Shown: positions 8,758-23,526 of the stretch, one piece after another | Layout of the letters: every line of letters starts with the position of its first letter | How positions within the stretch are numbered: the first letter of the stretch is position 1 | NCBI GenBank assembly: GCA_964057225.1 | Contig: OZ059899.1 | Location: 186,001-250,000 of the forward strand | DNA length: 64,000 bases | Origin: Auanema rhodensis | Lineage: Eukaryota > Nematoda > Chromadorea > Rhabditida > Rhabditidae | Direction of reading: 5' to 3' | Program-made: the position numbers and the translations under genes | The notes under the pieces: model-generated | The model's database searches: none | Seen by the model: only the letters and a program-made list of their open reading frames with translations | Told to the model about the DNA's origin: nothing

Positions 8758-10859
8758 CGCATCTCTTTATCTTTCACGTGAAGCGACTTACATACCAAGT
8801 GCACATCACGTGTACATTTAACTAGCATAAATTAAAGTTCACGTAAATTTCAAAGTCATGGTTACCATGCACCAAATCAATAAAAATTTGTTTTTAGACT
8901 AATATGGACATGGGGAATCTAATTTTGAAAACCGCATCTCTTTATCTTTCACGTGAAGCGAGTTACATACCAAGTGCACATCACGTGTACATTTAATTAG
9001 CATAAATTAAAGTTCAAGTAAATTTCAAAGTCATGGTTACCATGCACCAATATCAATAAAAATTTGTTTTTAGACTAATATGGACATGGGGAATCTAATT
9101 TTGAAAACCGCATCTCTTTATCTTTCACGTGAAGCGAGTTACATACCAAGTGCACATCACGTGTACATTTAATTAGCATAAATTGAAGTTCACGTAAATT
9201 TCAAAGTCATGGTTACCATGAACCAATATCAATAAAAATTTGTTTTTAGACTAATATGGACATGGGGAATCTAATTTTGAAAACCGCATCTCTTTATCTT
9301 TCACGTGAAGCGAGTTACATACCAAGTGCACATCACGTGTACATTTAATTAGCATAAATTAAAGTTCACGTAAATTTCAAAGTCATGGTTACCCCCAATA
9401 TCAATAAAAATTTGTTTTTAGACTAATATGGACATGGGGAATCTATTTTTGAAAACCGCATCTCTTCATCTTTCACGTGAAGCGAGTTACATACCAAGTG
9501 CACATCACGTGTACATTTAATTAGCATAAATTAAAGTTCACGTAAATTTCAAAGTCATGGTTACCATGCACCAATATCAATAAAAATTTGTTTTTAGACT
9601 AATATGGACATGGGGAATCTATTTTTGAAAACCGCATCTCTTTATCTTTCACGTGAAGCGAGTTACATACCAAGTGCACATCACGTGTACATTTAATTAG
9701 CATAAATTGAAGTTCACGTAAATTTCAAAGTCATGGTTACCATGAACCAATATCAATAAAAATTTGTTTTTAGACTAATATGGACATGGGGAATCTAATT
9801 TTGAAAACCGCATCTCTTTATCTTTCACGTGAAGCGAGTTACATACCAAGTGCACATCACGTGTACATTTAACTAGCATAAATTAAAGTTCACGTAAATT
9901 TCAAAGTCATGGTTACCATGCACCAAATCAATAAAAATTTGTTTTTAGACTAATATGGACATGGGGAATCTAATTTTGAAAACCGCATCTCTTTATCTTT
10001 CACGTGAAGCGAGTTACATACCAAGTGCACATCACGTGTACATTTAATTAGCATAAATTAAAGTTCAAGTAAATTTCAAAGTCATGGTTACCATGCACCA
10101 ATATCAATAAAAATTTGTTTTTAGACTAATATGGACATGGGGAATCTAATTTTGAAAACCGCATCTCTTTATCTTTCACGTGAAGCGAGTTACATACCAA
10201 GTGCACATCACGTGTACATTTAATTAGCATAAATTGAAGTTCACGTAAATTTCAAAGTCATGGTTACCATGAACCAATATCAATAAAAATTTGTTTTTAG
10301 ACTAATATGGACATGGGGAATCTAATTTTGAAAACCGCATCTCTTTATCTTTCACGTGAAGCGAGTTACATACCAAGTGCACATCACGTGTACATTTAAT
10401 TAGCATAAATTAAAGTTCACGTAAATTTCAAAGTCATGGTTACCCCCAATATCAATAAAAATTTGTTTTTAGACTAATATGGACATGGGGAATCTATTTT
10501 TGAAAACCGCATCTCTTCATCTTTCACGTGAAGCGAGTTACATACCAAGTGCACATCACGTGTACATTTAATTAGCATAAATTAAAGTTCACGTAAATTT
10601 CAAAGTCATGGTTACCATGCACCAATATCAATAAAAATTTGTTTTTAGACTAATATGGACATGGGGAATCTATTTTTGAAAACCGCATCTCTTTATCTTT
10701 CACGTGAAGCGAGTTACATACCAAGTGCACATCACGTGTACATTTAATTAGCATAAATTGAAGTTCACGTAAATTTCAAAGTCATGGTTACCATGAACCA
10801 ATATCAATAAAAATTTGTTTTTAGACTAATATGGACATGGGGAATCTAATTTTGAAAAC
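8758..10859 (+). repeat. 6-mer HOR, two tandem copies of 1051 bp
   Basis: Copies 8758-9808 and 9809-10859 have the same six-monomer order: [TAACTAGC + 1-bp loss CACCAAATC] [CAAGTA+CACC] [TTGAAG+AACC] [4-bp loss TTACCCCCAAT + TCTATTTTT] [CTTCATC + TCTATTTTT] [TTGAAG+AACC]. The offset is 6 x 176 minus 5, as expected with both length variants in each copy. A private GCGACTTAC occurs only in copy 1 (8758). Confidence 0.92.
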
Positions 10860-12791
10860 CGCATCTCTTTATCTTTCACGTGAAGCGAGTTACATACCAA
10901 GTGCACATCACGTGTACATTTAATTAGCATAAATTAAAGTTCACGTAAATTTCAAAGTCATGGTTACCATGCACCAATATCAATAAAAATTTGTTATTAG
11001 ACTAATATGGACATGGGGAATCTAATTTTGAAAACCGCATCTCTTCATCTTTCACGTGAAGCGAGTTACATACCAAGTGCACATCAAGTGTACATTTAAT
11101 TAGCATAAATTAAAGTTCACGTAAATTTCAAAGTCATGGTTACCATGCACCAATATCAATAAAAATTTGTTTTTAGACTAATATGGACATGGGGAATCTA
11201 TTTTTGAAAACCGCATCTCTTTATCTTTCACGTGAAGCGAGTTACATACCAAGTGCACATCACGTGTACATTTAATTAGCATAAATTAAAGTTCACGTAA
11301 ATTTCAAAGTCATGGTTACCATGCACCAATATCAATAAAAATTTGTTTTTAGACTAATATGGACATGGGGAATCTAATTTTGAAAACCGCATCTCTTTAT
11401 CTTTCACGTGAAGCGAGTTACATACCAAGTGCACATCACGTGTACATTTAATTAGCATAAATTGAAGTTCACGTAAATTTCAAAGTCATGGTTACCATGA
11501 ACCAATATCAATAAAAATTTGTTTTTAGACTAATATGGACATGGGGAATCTAATTTTGAAAACCGCATCTCTTTATCTTTCACGTGAAGCGAGTTACATA
11601 CCAAGTGCACATCACGTGTACATTTAATTAGCATAAATTAAAGTTCACGTAAATTTCAAAGTCATGGTTACCCCCAATATCAATAAAAATTTGTTTTTAG
11701 ACTAATATGGACATGGGGAATCTATTTTTGGAAACCGCATCTCTTCATCTTTCACGTGAAGCGAGTTACATACCAAGTGCACATCACGTGTACATTTAAT
11801 TAGCATAAATTAAAGTTCACGTAAATTTCAAAGTCATGGTTACCATGCACCAATATCAATAAAAATTTGTTTTTAGACTAATATGGACATGGGGAATCTA
11901 TTTTTGAAAACCGCATCTCTTTATCTTTCACGTGAAGCGAGTTACATACCAAGTGCACATCACGTGTACATTTAATTAGCATAAATTGAAGTTCACGTAA
12001 ATTTCAAAGTCATGGTTACCATGAACCAATATCAATAAAAATTTGTTTTTAGACTAATATGGACATGGGGAATCTAATTTTGAAAACCGCATCTCTTTAT
12101 CTTTCACGTGAAGCGAGTTACATACCAAGTGCACATCACGTGTACATTTAATTAGCATAAATTAAAGTTCACGTAAATTTCAAAGTCATGGTTACCATGC
12201 ACCAATATCAATAAAAATTTGTTATTAGACTAATATGGACATGGGGAATCTAATTTTGAAAACCGCATCTCTTCATCTTTCACGTGAAGCGAGTTACATA
12301 CCAAGTGCACATCAAGTGTACATTTAATTAGCATAAATTAAAGTTCACGTAAATTTCAAAGTCATGGTTACCATGCACCAATATCAATAAAAATTTGTTT
12401 TTAGACTAATATGGACATGGGGAATCTATTTTTGAAAACCGCATCTCTTTATCTTTCACGTGAAGCGAGTTACATACCAAGTGCACATCACGTGTACATT
12501 TAATTAGCATAAATTAAAGTTCACGTAAATTTCAAAGTCATGGTTACCATGCACCAATATCAATAAAAATTTGTTTTTAGACTAATATGGACATGGGGAA
12601 TCTAATTTTGAAAACCGCATCTCTTTATCTTTCACGTGAAGCGAGTTACATACCAAGTGCACATCACGTGTACATTTAATTAGCATAAATTAAAGTTCAC
12701 GTAAATTTCAAAGTCATGGTTACCATGCACCAATATCAATAAAAATTTGTTTTTAGACTAATATGGACATGGGGAATCTAATTTTGAAAAC
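10336..12791 (+). repeat. 7-mer HOR, two tandem copies of 1228 bp
   Basis: Copies 10336-11563 and 11564-12791 share [4-bp loss] [CTTCATC + TCTATTTTT] [TTGAAG+AACC] [TTATTAG] [CTTCATC + ATCAAGTG + TCTATTTTT] [CACC]. The seventh monomer differs: TTGAAG+AACC at 11388, ATTAAAG+CACC at 12616. The first three monomers also end the preceding 6-mer HOR, so the 7-mer probably grew from it. Unit 11564 ends TTTTTGGAAACC, a private change. Confidence 0.9.
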
Positions 12792-13319
12792 CGCATCTCT
12801 TTATCTTTCACGTGAAGCGAGTTACATACCAAGTGCACATCAAGTGTACATTTAATTAGCATAAATTAAAGTTCACGTAAATTTCAAAGTCATGGTTACC
12901 ATGCACCAATATCAATAAAAATTTGTTTTTAGACTAATATGGACATGGGGAATCTATTTTTGAAAACCGCATCTCTTTATCTTTCACGTGAAGCGAGTTA
13001 CATACCAAGTGCACATCACGTGTACATTTAATTAGCATAAATTAAAGTTCACGTAAATTTCAAAGTCATGGTTACCATGCACCAATATCAATAAAAATTT
13101 GTTTTTAGACTAATATGGACATGGGGAATCTAATTTTGAAAACCGCATCTCTTTATCTTTCACGTGAAGCGAGTTACATACCAAGTGCACATCACGTGTA
13201 CATTTAATTAGCATAAATTAAAGTTCACGTAAATTTCAAAGTCATGGTTACCATGAACCAATATCAATAAAAATTTGTTTTTAGACTAATATGGACATGG
13301 GGAATCTAATTTTGAAAAC
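12792..13319 (+). repeat. Three transition monomers
   Basis: Unit 12792 combines CTTTATC with ATCAAGTG and TCTATTTTT, an unusual mix suggesting recombination between lineages. Units 12968 (CACC) and 13144 (AACC) are close to consensus. No ordered copy was recognised nearby. Confidence 0.75.
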
Positions 13320-13847
13320 CGCATCTCTTTATCTTTCACGTGAAGCGAGTTACATACCAAGTGCACATCACGTGTACATTTAATTAGCATAAATTAAAGT
13401 TCACGTAAATTTCAAAGTCATGGTTACCATGCACCAATATCAATAAAAATTTGTTTTTAGACTAATATGGACATGAGGAATCTAATTTTGAAAACCGCAT
13501 CTCTTTATCTTTCACGTGAAGCGAGTTACATACCAAGTGCACATCACGTGTACATTTAATAAGCATAAATTAAAGTTCACGTAAATTTCAAAGTCATGGT
13601 TACCATGCACCAATATCAATAAAAATTTGTTTTTAGACTAATATGGACATGAGGAATCTAATTTTGAAAACCGCATCTCTTTATCTTTCACGTGAAGCGA
13701 GTTACATACCAAGTGCACATCACGTGTACATTTAATTAGCATAAATTAAAGTTCACGTAAATTTCAAAGTCGTGGTTACCATGCACCAATATCAATAAAA
13801 ATTCGTTTTTAGACTAATATGGACATGGGGAATCTAATTTTGAAAAC
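13320..13847 (+). repeat. 3-monomer block with a distant copy at 19656-20183
   Basis: The order [GACATGAGG] [AATAAGC + GACATGAGG] [GTCGTGG + TTCGTTTTT] recurs at 19656-20183, 6336 bp (36 monomers) away. It resembles the trimer at 5803-6858 but with GACATGAGG where that one has GGGAATGAGG. Confidence 0.75.
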
Positions 13848-15431
13848 CGCATCTCTTTATCTTTCACGTGAAGCGAGTTACATACCAAGTGCACATCACG
13901 TGTACATTTAATTAGCATAAATTAAAGTTCACGTAAATTTCAAAGTCGTGGTTACCATGCACCAATATCAATAAAAATTCGTTTTTAGACTAATATGGAC
14001 ATGGGGAATCTAACTTTGAAAACCGCATCTCTTTATCTTTCACGTGAAGCGAGTTACATACCAAGTGCACATCACGTGTACATTTAATTAGCATAAATTA
14101 AAGTTCACGTAAATTTCAAAGTCATGGTTACCATGCACCAATATCAATAAAAATTTGTTTTTAGACTAATATGGACATGGGAAATCTAATTTTGAAAACC
14201 GCATCTCTTTATCTTTCACGTGAAGCGAGTTACATACCAAGTGCACATCACGTGTACATTTAATTAGCATAAATTAAAGTTCACGTAAATTTCAAAGTCA
14301 TGGTTACCATGCACCAATATCAATAAAAATTTGTTTTTAGACTAATATGGACATGGGGAATCTAATTTTGAAAACCGCATCTCTTTATCTTTCACGTAAA
14401 GCGAGTTACATACCAAGTGCACATCACGTGTACATTTAATTAGCATAAATTAAAGTTCACGTAAATTTCAAAGTCATGGTTACCATGCACCAATATCAAT
14501 AAAAATTTGTTTTTAGACTAATATGGACATGAGGAATCTAATTTTGAAAACCGCATCTCTTTATCTTTCACGTGAAGCGAGTTACATACCAAGTGCACAT
14601 CACGTGTACATTTAATTAGCATAAATTAAAGTTCACGTAAATTTCAAAGTCATGGTTACCATGCACCAATATCAATAAAAATTCGTTTTTAGACTAATAT
14701 GGACATGAAGAATCTAATTTTGAAAACCGCATCTCTTTATCTTTCACGTGAAGCGAGTTACATACCAAGTGCACATCACGTGTACATTTAATTAGCATAA
14801 ATTAAAGTTCACGTAAATTTCAAAGTCATGGTTACCATGCACCAATATCAATAAAAATTTGTTTTTAGACTAATATGGACATGGGGAATCTAATTTTGAA
14901 AACCGCATCTCTTTATCTTTCACGTGAAGCGAGTTACATACCAAGTGCACATCACGTGTACATTTAATTAGCATAAATTAAAGTTCACGTAAATTTCAAA
15001 GTCATGGTTACCATGCACCAATATCAATAAAAATTTGTTTTTAGACTAATATGGACATGGGGAATCTAATTTTGAAAACCGCATCTCTTCATCTTTCACG
15101 TGAAGCGAGTTACATACCAAGTGCACATCAAGTGTACATTTAATTAGCATAAATTAAAGTTCACGTAAATTTCAAAGTCATGGTTACCATGCACCAATAT
15201 CAATAAAAATTTGTTTTTAGACTAATATGGACATGGGGAATCTAATTTTGAAAACCGCATCTCTTTATCTTTCACGTGAAGCGAGTTACATACCAAGTGC
15301 ACATCACGTGTACATTTAATTAGCATAAATTAAAGTTCACGTAAATTTCAAAGTCATGGTTACCATGAACCAATATCAATAAAAATTTGTTTTTAGACTA
15401 ATATGTACATGGGGAATCTAATTTTGAAAAC
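13848..15431 (+). repeat. 9-monomer block, copy 1 (19-monomer offset)
   Basis: The order is GTCGTGG+TTCGTTTTT+TAACTTTG; GACATGGGAAATC; plain; CACGTAAAG; TTCGTTTTT; two plain; CTTCATC+ATCAAGTG; AACC+ATATGTACATG. It recurs at 17192-18775, exactly 3344 bp (19 x 176) downstream. Unit 14552 has GACATGAAG where its partner 17896 has GACATGGGG. Confidence 0.88.
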
Positions 15432-15783
15432 CGCATCTCTTTATCTTTCACGTGAAGCGAGTTACATACCAAGTGCACATCACGTGTACATTTAATTAGC
15501 ATAAATTAAAGTTCACGTAAATTTCAAAGTCATGGTTACCATGCACCAATATCAATAAAAATTCGTTTTTAGACTAATATGGACATGGGGAATCTAATTT
15601 TGAAAACCGCATCTCTTTATCTTTCACGTGAAGCGAGTTACATACCAAGTGCACATCACGTGTACATTTAATTAGCATAAATTAAAGTTCACGTAAATTT
15701 CAAAGTCATGGTTACCATGCACCAATATCAATAAAAATTTGTTTTTAGACTAATATAGACATGGGGAATCTAATTTTGAAAAC

Positions 15784-17895
15784 CGCATCTCTTTATCTTT
15801 CACGTGAAGCGAGTTACATACCAAGTGCACATCACGTGTACATTTAATTAGCATAAATTAAAGTTCACGTAAATTTCAAAGTCATGGTTATCATGCACCA
15901 ATATCAATAAAAATTTGTTTTTAGACTAATATGGACATGGGGAATCTAATTTTGAAAACCGCATCTCTTCATCTTTCACGTGAAGCGAGTTACATACCAA
16001 GTGCACATCAAGTGTACATTTAATTAGCATAAATTAAAGTTCACGTAAATTTCAAAGTCATGGTTACCATGCACCAATATCAATAAAAATTTGTTTTTAG
16101 ACTAATATGGACATGGGGAATCTAATTTTGAAAACCGCATCTCTTTATCTTTCACGTGAAGCGAGTTACATACCAAGTGCACATCACGTGTACATTTAAT
16201 TAGCATAAATTAAAGTTCACGTAAATTTCAAAGTCGTGGTTACCATGCACCAATATCAATAAAAATTCGTTTTTAGACTAATATGGACATGGGGAATCTA
16301 ACTTTGAAAACCGCATCTCTTTATCTTTCACGTGAAGCGAGTTACATACCAAGTGCACATCACGTGTACATTTAATTAGCATAAATTAAAGTTCACGTAA
16401 ATTTCAAAGTCATGGTTACCATGCACCAATATCAATAAAAATTTGTTTTTAGACTAATATGGACATGGGAAATCTAATTTTGAAAACCGCATCTCTTTAT
16501 CTTTCACGTGAAGCGAGTTACATACCAAGTGCACATCACGTGTACATTTAATTAGCATAAATTAAAGTTCACGTAAATTTCAAAGTCATGGTTACCATGC
16601 ACCAATATCAATAAAAATTTGTTTTTAGACTAATATGGACATGGGGAATCTAATTTTGAAAACCGCATCTCTTTATCTTTCACGTAAAGCGAGTTACATA
16701 CCAAGTGCACATCACGTGTACATTTAATTAGCATAAATTAAAGTTCACGTAAATTTCAAAGTCATGGTTACCATGCACCAATATCAATAAAAATTTGTTT
16801 TTAGACTAATATGGACATGGGGAATCTAATTTTGAAAACCGCATCTCTTTATCTTTCACGTGAAGCGAGTTACATACCAAGTGCACATCACGTGTACATT
16901 TAATTAGCATAAATTAAAGTTCACGTAAATTTCAAAGTCATGGTTATCATGCACCAATATCAATAAAAATTTGTTTTTAGACTAATATGGACATGGGGAA
17001 TCTAATTTTGAAAACCGCATCTCTTCATCTTTCACGTGAAGCGAGTTACATACCAAGTGCACATCAAGTGTACATTTAATTAGCATAAATTAAAGTTCAC
17101 GTAAATTTCAAAGTCATGGTTACCATGCACCAATATCAATAAAAATTTGTTTTTAGACTAATATGGACATGGGGAATCTAATTTTGAAAACCGCATCTCT
17201 TTATCTTTCACGTGAAGCGAGTTACATACCAAGTGCACATCACGTGTACATTTAATTAGCATAAATTAAAGTTCACGTAAATTTCAAAGTCGTGGTTACC
17301 ATGCACCAATATCAATAAAAATTCGTTTTTAGACTAATATGGACATGGGGAATCTAACTTTGAAAACCGCATCTCTTTATCTTTCACGTGAAGCGAGTTA
17401 CATACCAAGTGCACATCACGTGTACATTTAATTAGCATAAATTAAAGTTCACGTAAATTTCAAAGTCATGGTTACCATGCACCAATATCAATAAAAATTT
17501 GTTTTTAGACTAATATGGACATGGGAAATCTAATTTTGAAAACCGCATCTCTTTATCTTTCACGTGAAGCGAGTTACATACCAAGTGCACATCACGTGTA
17601 CATTTAATTAGCATAAATTAAAGTTCACGTAAATTTCAAAGTCATGGTTACCATGCACCAATATCAATAAAAATTTGTTTTTAGACTAATATGGACATGG
17701 GGAATCTAATTTTGAAAACCGCATCTCTTTATCTTTCACGTAAAGCGAGTTACATACCAAGTGCACATCACGTGTACATTTAATTAGCATAAATTAAAGT
17801 TCACGTAAATTTCAAAGTCATGGTTACCATGCACCAATATCAATAAAAATTTGTTTTTAGACTAATATGGACATGAGGAATCTAATTTTGAAAAC
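15784..17895 (+). repeat. 6-mer HOR, two tandem copies of 1056 bp
   Basis: Copies 15784-16839 and 16840-17895 share [GGTTATCATG] [CTTCATC+ATCAAGTG] [GTCGTGG+TTCGTTTTT+TAACTTTG] [GACATGGGAAATC] [plain] [CACGTAAAG]. The rare GTTATCATG at 15891 and 16947 fixes the offset. Copy 1 ends with GACATGGGG and copy 2 with GACATGAGG. The second copy overlaps the right-hand 9-monomer block. Confidence 0.92.
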
Positions 17896-18775
17896 CGCAT
17901 CTCTTTATCTTTCACGTGAAGCGAGTTACATACCAAGTGCACATCACGTGTACATTTAATTAGCATAAATTAAAGTTCACGTAAATTTCAAAGTCATGGT
18001 TACCATGCACCAATATCAATAAAAATTCGTTTTTAGACTAATATGGACATGGGGAATCTAATTTTGAAAACCGCATCTCTTTATCTTTCACGTGAAGCGA
18101 GTTACATACCAAGTGCACATCACGTGTACATTTAATTAGCATAAATTAAAGTTCACGTAAATTTCAAAGTCATGGTTACCATGCACCAATATCAATAAAA
18201 ATTTGTTTTTAGACTAATATGGACATGGGGAATCTAATTTTGAAAACCGCATCTCTTTATCTTTCACGTGAAGCGAGTTACATACCAAGTGCACATCACG
18301 TGTACATTTAATTAGCATAAATTAAAGTTCACGTAAATTTCAAAGTCATGGTTACCATGCACCAATATCAATAAAAATTTGTTTTTAGACTAATATGGAC
18401 ATGGGGAATCTAATTTTGAAAACCGCATCTCTTCATCTTTCACGTGAAGCGAGTTACATACCAAGTGCACATCAAGTGTACATTTAATTAGCATAAATTA
18501 AAGTTCACGTAAATTTCAAAGTCATGGTTACCATGCACCAATATCAATAAAAATTTGTTTTTAGACTAATATGGACATGGGGAATCTAATTTTGAAAACC
18601 GCATCTCTTTATCTTTCACGTGAAGCGAGTTACATACCAAGTGCACATCACGTGTACATTTAATTAGCATAAATTAAAGTTCACGTAAATTTCAAAGTCA
18701 TGGTTACCATGAACCAATATCAATAAAAATTTGTTTTTAGACTAATATGTACATGGGGAATCTAATTTTGAAAAC
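17192..18775 (+). repeat. 9-monomer block, copy 2
   Basis: This is the partner of 13848-15431 in the same monomer order, from TAACTTTG near 17355 to ATATGTACATG near 18749. Its first four monomers are also the end of the second 6-mer copy, so the 19-monomer spacing results from nested duplications. Confidence 0.88.
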
Positions 18776-21700
18776 CGCATCTCTTTATCTTTCACGTGAA
18801 GCGAGTTACATACCAAGTGCACATCACGTGTACATTTAATTAGCATAAATTAAAGTTCACGTAAATTTCAAAGTCATGGTTACCATGCACCAATATCAAT
18901 AAAAATTTGTTTTTAGACTAATATGGACATGAGGAATCTAATTTTGAAAACCGCATCTCTTTATCTTTCACGTGAAGCGAGTTACATACCAAGTGCACAT
19001 CACGTGTACATTTAATTAGCATAAATTAAAGTTCACGTAAATTTCAAAGTCATGGTTACCATGCACCAATATCAATAAAAATTTGTTTTTAGACTAATAT
19101 GGACATGGGGAATCTAATTTTGAAAACCGCATCTCTTTATCTTTCACGTGAAGCGAGTTACATACCAAGTGCACATCACGTGTACATTTAATTAGCATAA
19201 ATTAAAGTTCACGTAAATTTCAAAGTCATGGTTACCATGAACCAATATCAATAAAAATTTGTTTTTAGACTAATATGGACATGGGGAATCTAATTTTGAA
19301 AACCGCATCTCTTTATCTTTCACGTGAAGCGAGTTACATACCAAGTGCACATCACGTGTACATTTAATTAGCATAAATTAAAGTTCACGTAAATTTCAAA
19401 GTCATGGTTACCATGCACCAATATCAATAAAAATTTGTTTTTAGACTAATATGGACATGGGGAATCTAATTTTGAGAACCGCATCTCTTCATCTTTCACG
19501 TGAAGCGAGTTACATACCAAGTGCACATCACGTGTACATTTAATTAGCATAAATTAAAGTTCACGTAAATTTCAAAGTCATGGTTACCATGCACCAATAT
19601 CAATAAAAATTTGTTTTTAGTCTAATATGGACATGGGGAATCTAATTTTGAAAACCGCATCTCTTTATCTTTCACGTGAAGCGAGTTACATACCAAGTGC
19701 ACATCACGTGTACATTTAATTAGCATAAATTAAAGTTCACGTAAATTTCAAAGTCATGGTTACCATGCACCAATATCAATAAAAATTTGTTTTTAGACTA
19801 ATATGGACATGAGGAATCTAATTTTGAAAACCGCATCTCTTTATCTTTCACGTGAAGCGAGTTACATACCAAGTGCACATCACGTGTACATTTAATAAGC
19901 ATAAATTAAAGTTCACGTAAATTTCAAAGTCATGGTTACCATGCACCAATATCAATAAAAATTTGTTTTTAGACTAATATGGACATGAGGAATCTAATTT
20001 TGAAAACCGCATCTCTTTATCTTTCACGTGAAGCGAGTTACATACCAAGTGCACATCACGTGTACATTTAATTAGCATAAATTAAAGTTCACGTAAATTT
20101 CAAAGTCGTGGTTACCATGCACCAATATCAATAAAAATTCGTTTTTAGACTAATATGGACATGGGGAATCTAATTTTGAAAACCGCATCTCTTTATCTTT
20201 CACGTGAAGCGAGTTACATACCAAGTGCACATCACGTGTACATTTAATTAGCATAAATTAAAGTTCACGTAAATTTCAAAGTCATGGTTACCATGCACCA
20301 TAATCAATAAAAATTTGTTTTTAGACTAATATGGACATGGGGAATCTAATTTTGAAAACCGCATCTCTTTATCTTTCACGTGAAGCGAGTTACATACCAA
20401 GTGCACATCACGTGTACATTTAATTAGCATAAATTAAAGTTCACGTAAATTTCAAAGTCGTGGTTACCATGCACCAATATCAATAAAAATTCGTTTTTAG
20501 ACTAATATGGACATGGGGAATCTAACTTTGAAAACCGCATCTCTTTATCTTTCACGTGAAGCGAGTTACATACCAAGTGCACATCACGTGTACATTTAAT
20601 TAGCATAAATTAAAGTTCACGTAAATTTCAAAGTCATGGTTACCATGCACCAATATCAATAAAAATTTGTTTTTAGACTAATATGGACATGGGGAATCTA
20701 ATTTTGAAAACCGCATCTCTTTATCTTTCACGTGAAGCGAGTTACATACCAAGTGCACATCACGTGTACATTTAATTAGCATAAATTAAAGTTCACGTAA
20801 ATTTCAAAGTCATGGTTACCATGCACCAATATCAATAAAAATTTGTTTTTAGACTAATATGGACATGGGGAATCTAATTTTGAAAACCGCATCTCTTTAT
20901 CTTTCACGTGAAGCGAGTTACATACCAAGTGCACATCACGTGTACATTTAATTAGCATAAATTAAAGTTCACGTAAATTTCAAAGTCATGGTTACCATGC
21001 ACCAATATCAATAAAAATTTGTTTTTAGACTAATATGGACATGAGGAATCTAATTTTGAAAACCGCATCTCTTTATCTTTCACGTGAAGCGAGTTACATA
21101 CCAAGTGCACATCACGTGTAATTTAATTAGCATAAATTAAAGTTCACGTAAATTTCAAAGTCATGGTTACCATGCACCAATATCAATAAAAATTCGTTTT
21201 TAGACTAATATGGACATGGGGAATCTAATTTTGAAAACCGCATCTCTTTATCTTTCACGTGAAGCGAGTTACATACCAAGTGCACATCACGTGTACATTT
21301 AATTAGCATAAATTAAAGTTCACGTAAATTTCAAAGTCATGGTTACCATGCACCAATATCAATAAAAATTTGTTTTTAGACTAATATGGACATGGGGAAT
21401 CTAATTTTGAAAACCGCATCTCTTTATCTTTCACGTGAAGCGAGTTACATACCAAGTGCACATCACGTGTACATTTAATTAGCATAAATTAAAGTTCACG
21501 TAAATTTCAAAGTCGTGGTTACCATGCACCAATATCAATAAAAATTCGTTTTTAGACTAATATGGACATGGGGAATCTAATTTTGAAAACCGCATCTCTT
21601 TATCTTTCACGTGAAGCGAGTTACATACCAAGTGCACATCACGTGTACATTTAATTAGCATAAATTAAAGTTCACGTAAATTTCAAAGTCATGGTTACCA

Positions 21701-23526
21701 TGAAGCAATATCAATAAAAATTTGTTTTTAGACTAATATGGACAGGGGGAATCTAATTTTGAAAACCGCATCTCTTTATCTTTCACGTGAAGCGAGTTAC
21801 ATACCAAGTGCACATCACGTGTACATTTAATTAGCATAAATTAAAGTTCACGTAAATTTCAAAGTCATGGTTACCATGCACCAATATCAATAAAAATTTG
21901 TTTTTAGACTAATATGGACATGGGGAATCTAATTTTGAAAACCGCATCTCTTTATCTTTCACGTGAAGCGAGTTACATACCAAGTGCACATCACGTGTAC
22001 ATTTAATTAGCATAAATTAAAGTTCACGTAAATTTCAAAGTCATGGTTACCATGCACCAATATCAATAAAAATTTGTTTTTAGACTAATATGGACATGAG
22101 GAATCTAATTTTGAAAACCGCATCTCTTTATCTTTCACGTGAAGCGAGTTACATACCAAGTGCACATCACGTGTACATTTAATTAGCATAAATTAAAGTT
22201 CACGTAAATTTCAAAGTCATGGTTACCATGCACCAATATCAATAAAAATTCGTTTTTAGACTAATATGGACATGGGGAATCTAATTTTGAAAACCGCATC
22301 TCTTTATCTTTCACGTGAAGCGAGTTACATACCAAGTGCACATCACGTGTACATTTAATTAGCATAAATTAAAGTTCACGTAAATTTCAAAGTCATGGTT
22401 ACCATGAACCAATATCAATAAAAATTTGTTTTTAGACTAATATGGACATGGGGAATCTAATTTTGAAAACCGCATCTCTTTATCTTTCACGTGAAGCGAG
22501 TTACATACCAAGTGCACATCACGTGTACATTTAATTAGCATAAATTAAAGTTCACGTAAATTTCAAAGTCATGGTTACCATGAACCAATATCAATAAAAA
22601 TTTGTTTTTAGACTAATATGGACATGGGGAATCTAATTTTGAAAACCGCATCTCTTTATCTTTCACGTGAAGCGAGTTACATACCAAGTGCACATCACGT
22701 GTACATTTAATTAGCATAAATTAAAGTTCACGTAAATTTCAAAGTCATGGTTACCATGCACCAATATCAATAAAAATTTGTTTTTAGACTAATATGGACA
22801 TGGGGAATCTAATTTTGAGAACCGCATCTCTTCATCTTTCACGTGAAGCGAGTTACATACCAAGTGCACATCACGTGTACATTTAATTAGCATAAATTAA
22901 AGTTCACGTAAATTTCAAAGTCATGGTTACCATGCACCAATATCAATAAAAATTTGTTTTTAGACTAATATGGACATGGGGAATCTAATTTTGAAAACCG
23001 CATCTCTTCATCTTTCACGTGAAGCGAGTTACATACCAAGTGCACATCAAGTGTACATTTAATTAGCATAAATTAAAGTTCACGTAAATTTCAAAGTCAT
23101 GGTTACCATGAACCAATATCAATAAAAATTTGTTTTTAGACTAATATGTACATGGGGAATCTAATTTTGAAAACCGCATCTCTTTATCTTTCACGTGAAG
23201 CGAGTTACATACCAAGTGCACATCACGTGTACATTTAATTAGCATAAATTAAAGTTCACGTAAATTTCAAAGTCATGGTTACCATGCACCAATATCAATA
23301 AAAATTTGTTTTTAGACTAATATGGACATGGGGAATCTAATTTTGAAAACCGCATCTCTTTATCTTTCACGTGAAGCGAGTTACATACCAAGTGCACATC
23401 ACGTGTACATTTAATTAGCATAAATTAAAGTTCACGTAAATTTCAAAGTCATGGTTACCATGAACCAATATCAATAAAAATTTGTTTTTAGACTAATATG
23501 TACATGGGGAATCTAATTTTGAAAAC
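18776..23526 (+). repeat. Mosaic segment without a strict HOR
   Basis: Monomers of several lineages are mixed. The first GAGAACC junction followed by a CTTCATC monomer appears at the 19304/19480 boundary and again at 22647/22823. GTCGTGG+TTCGTTTTT forms occur at 20008, 20360 (with TAACTTTG) and 21415. Units 20888-21238 [GACATGAGG][TTCGTTTTT] recur at 21943-22294. Private changes are CACCATAATC (20184), TAGTCTAAT (19480), GACAGGGGG (21591) and a 1-bp loss CGTGTAATTT in unit 21064. ATATGTACATG recurs at 22999 and 23351. Confidence 0.8.
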
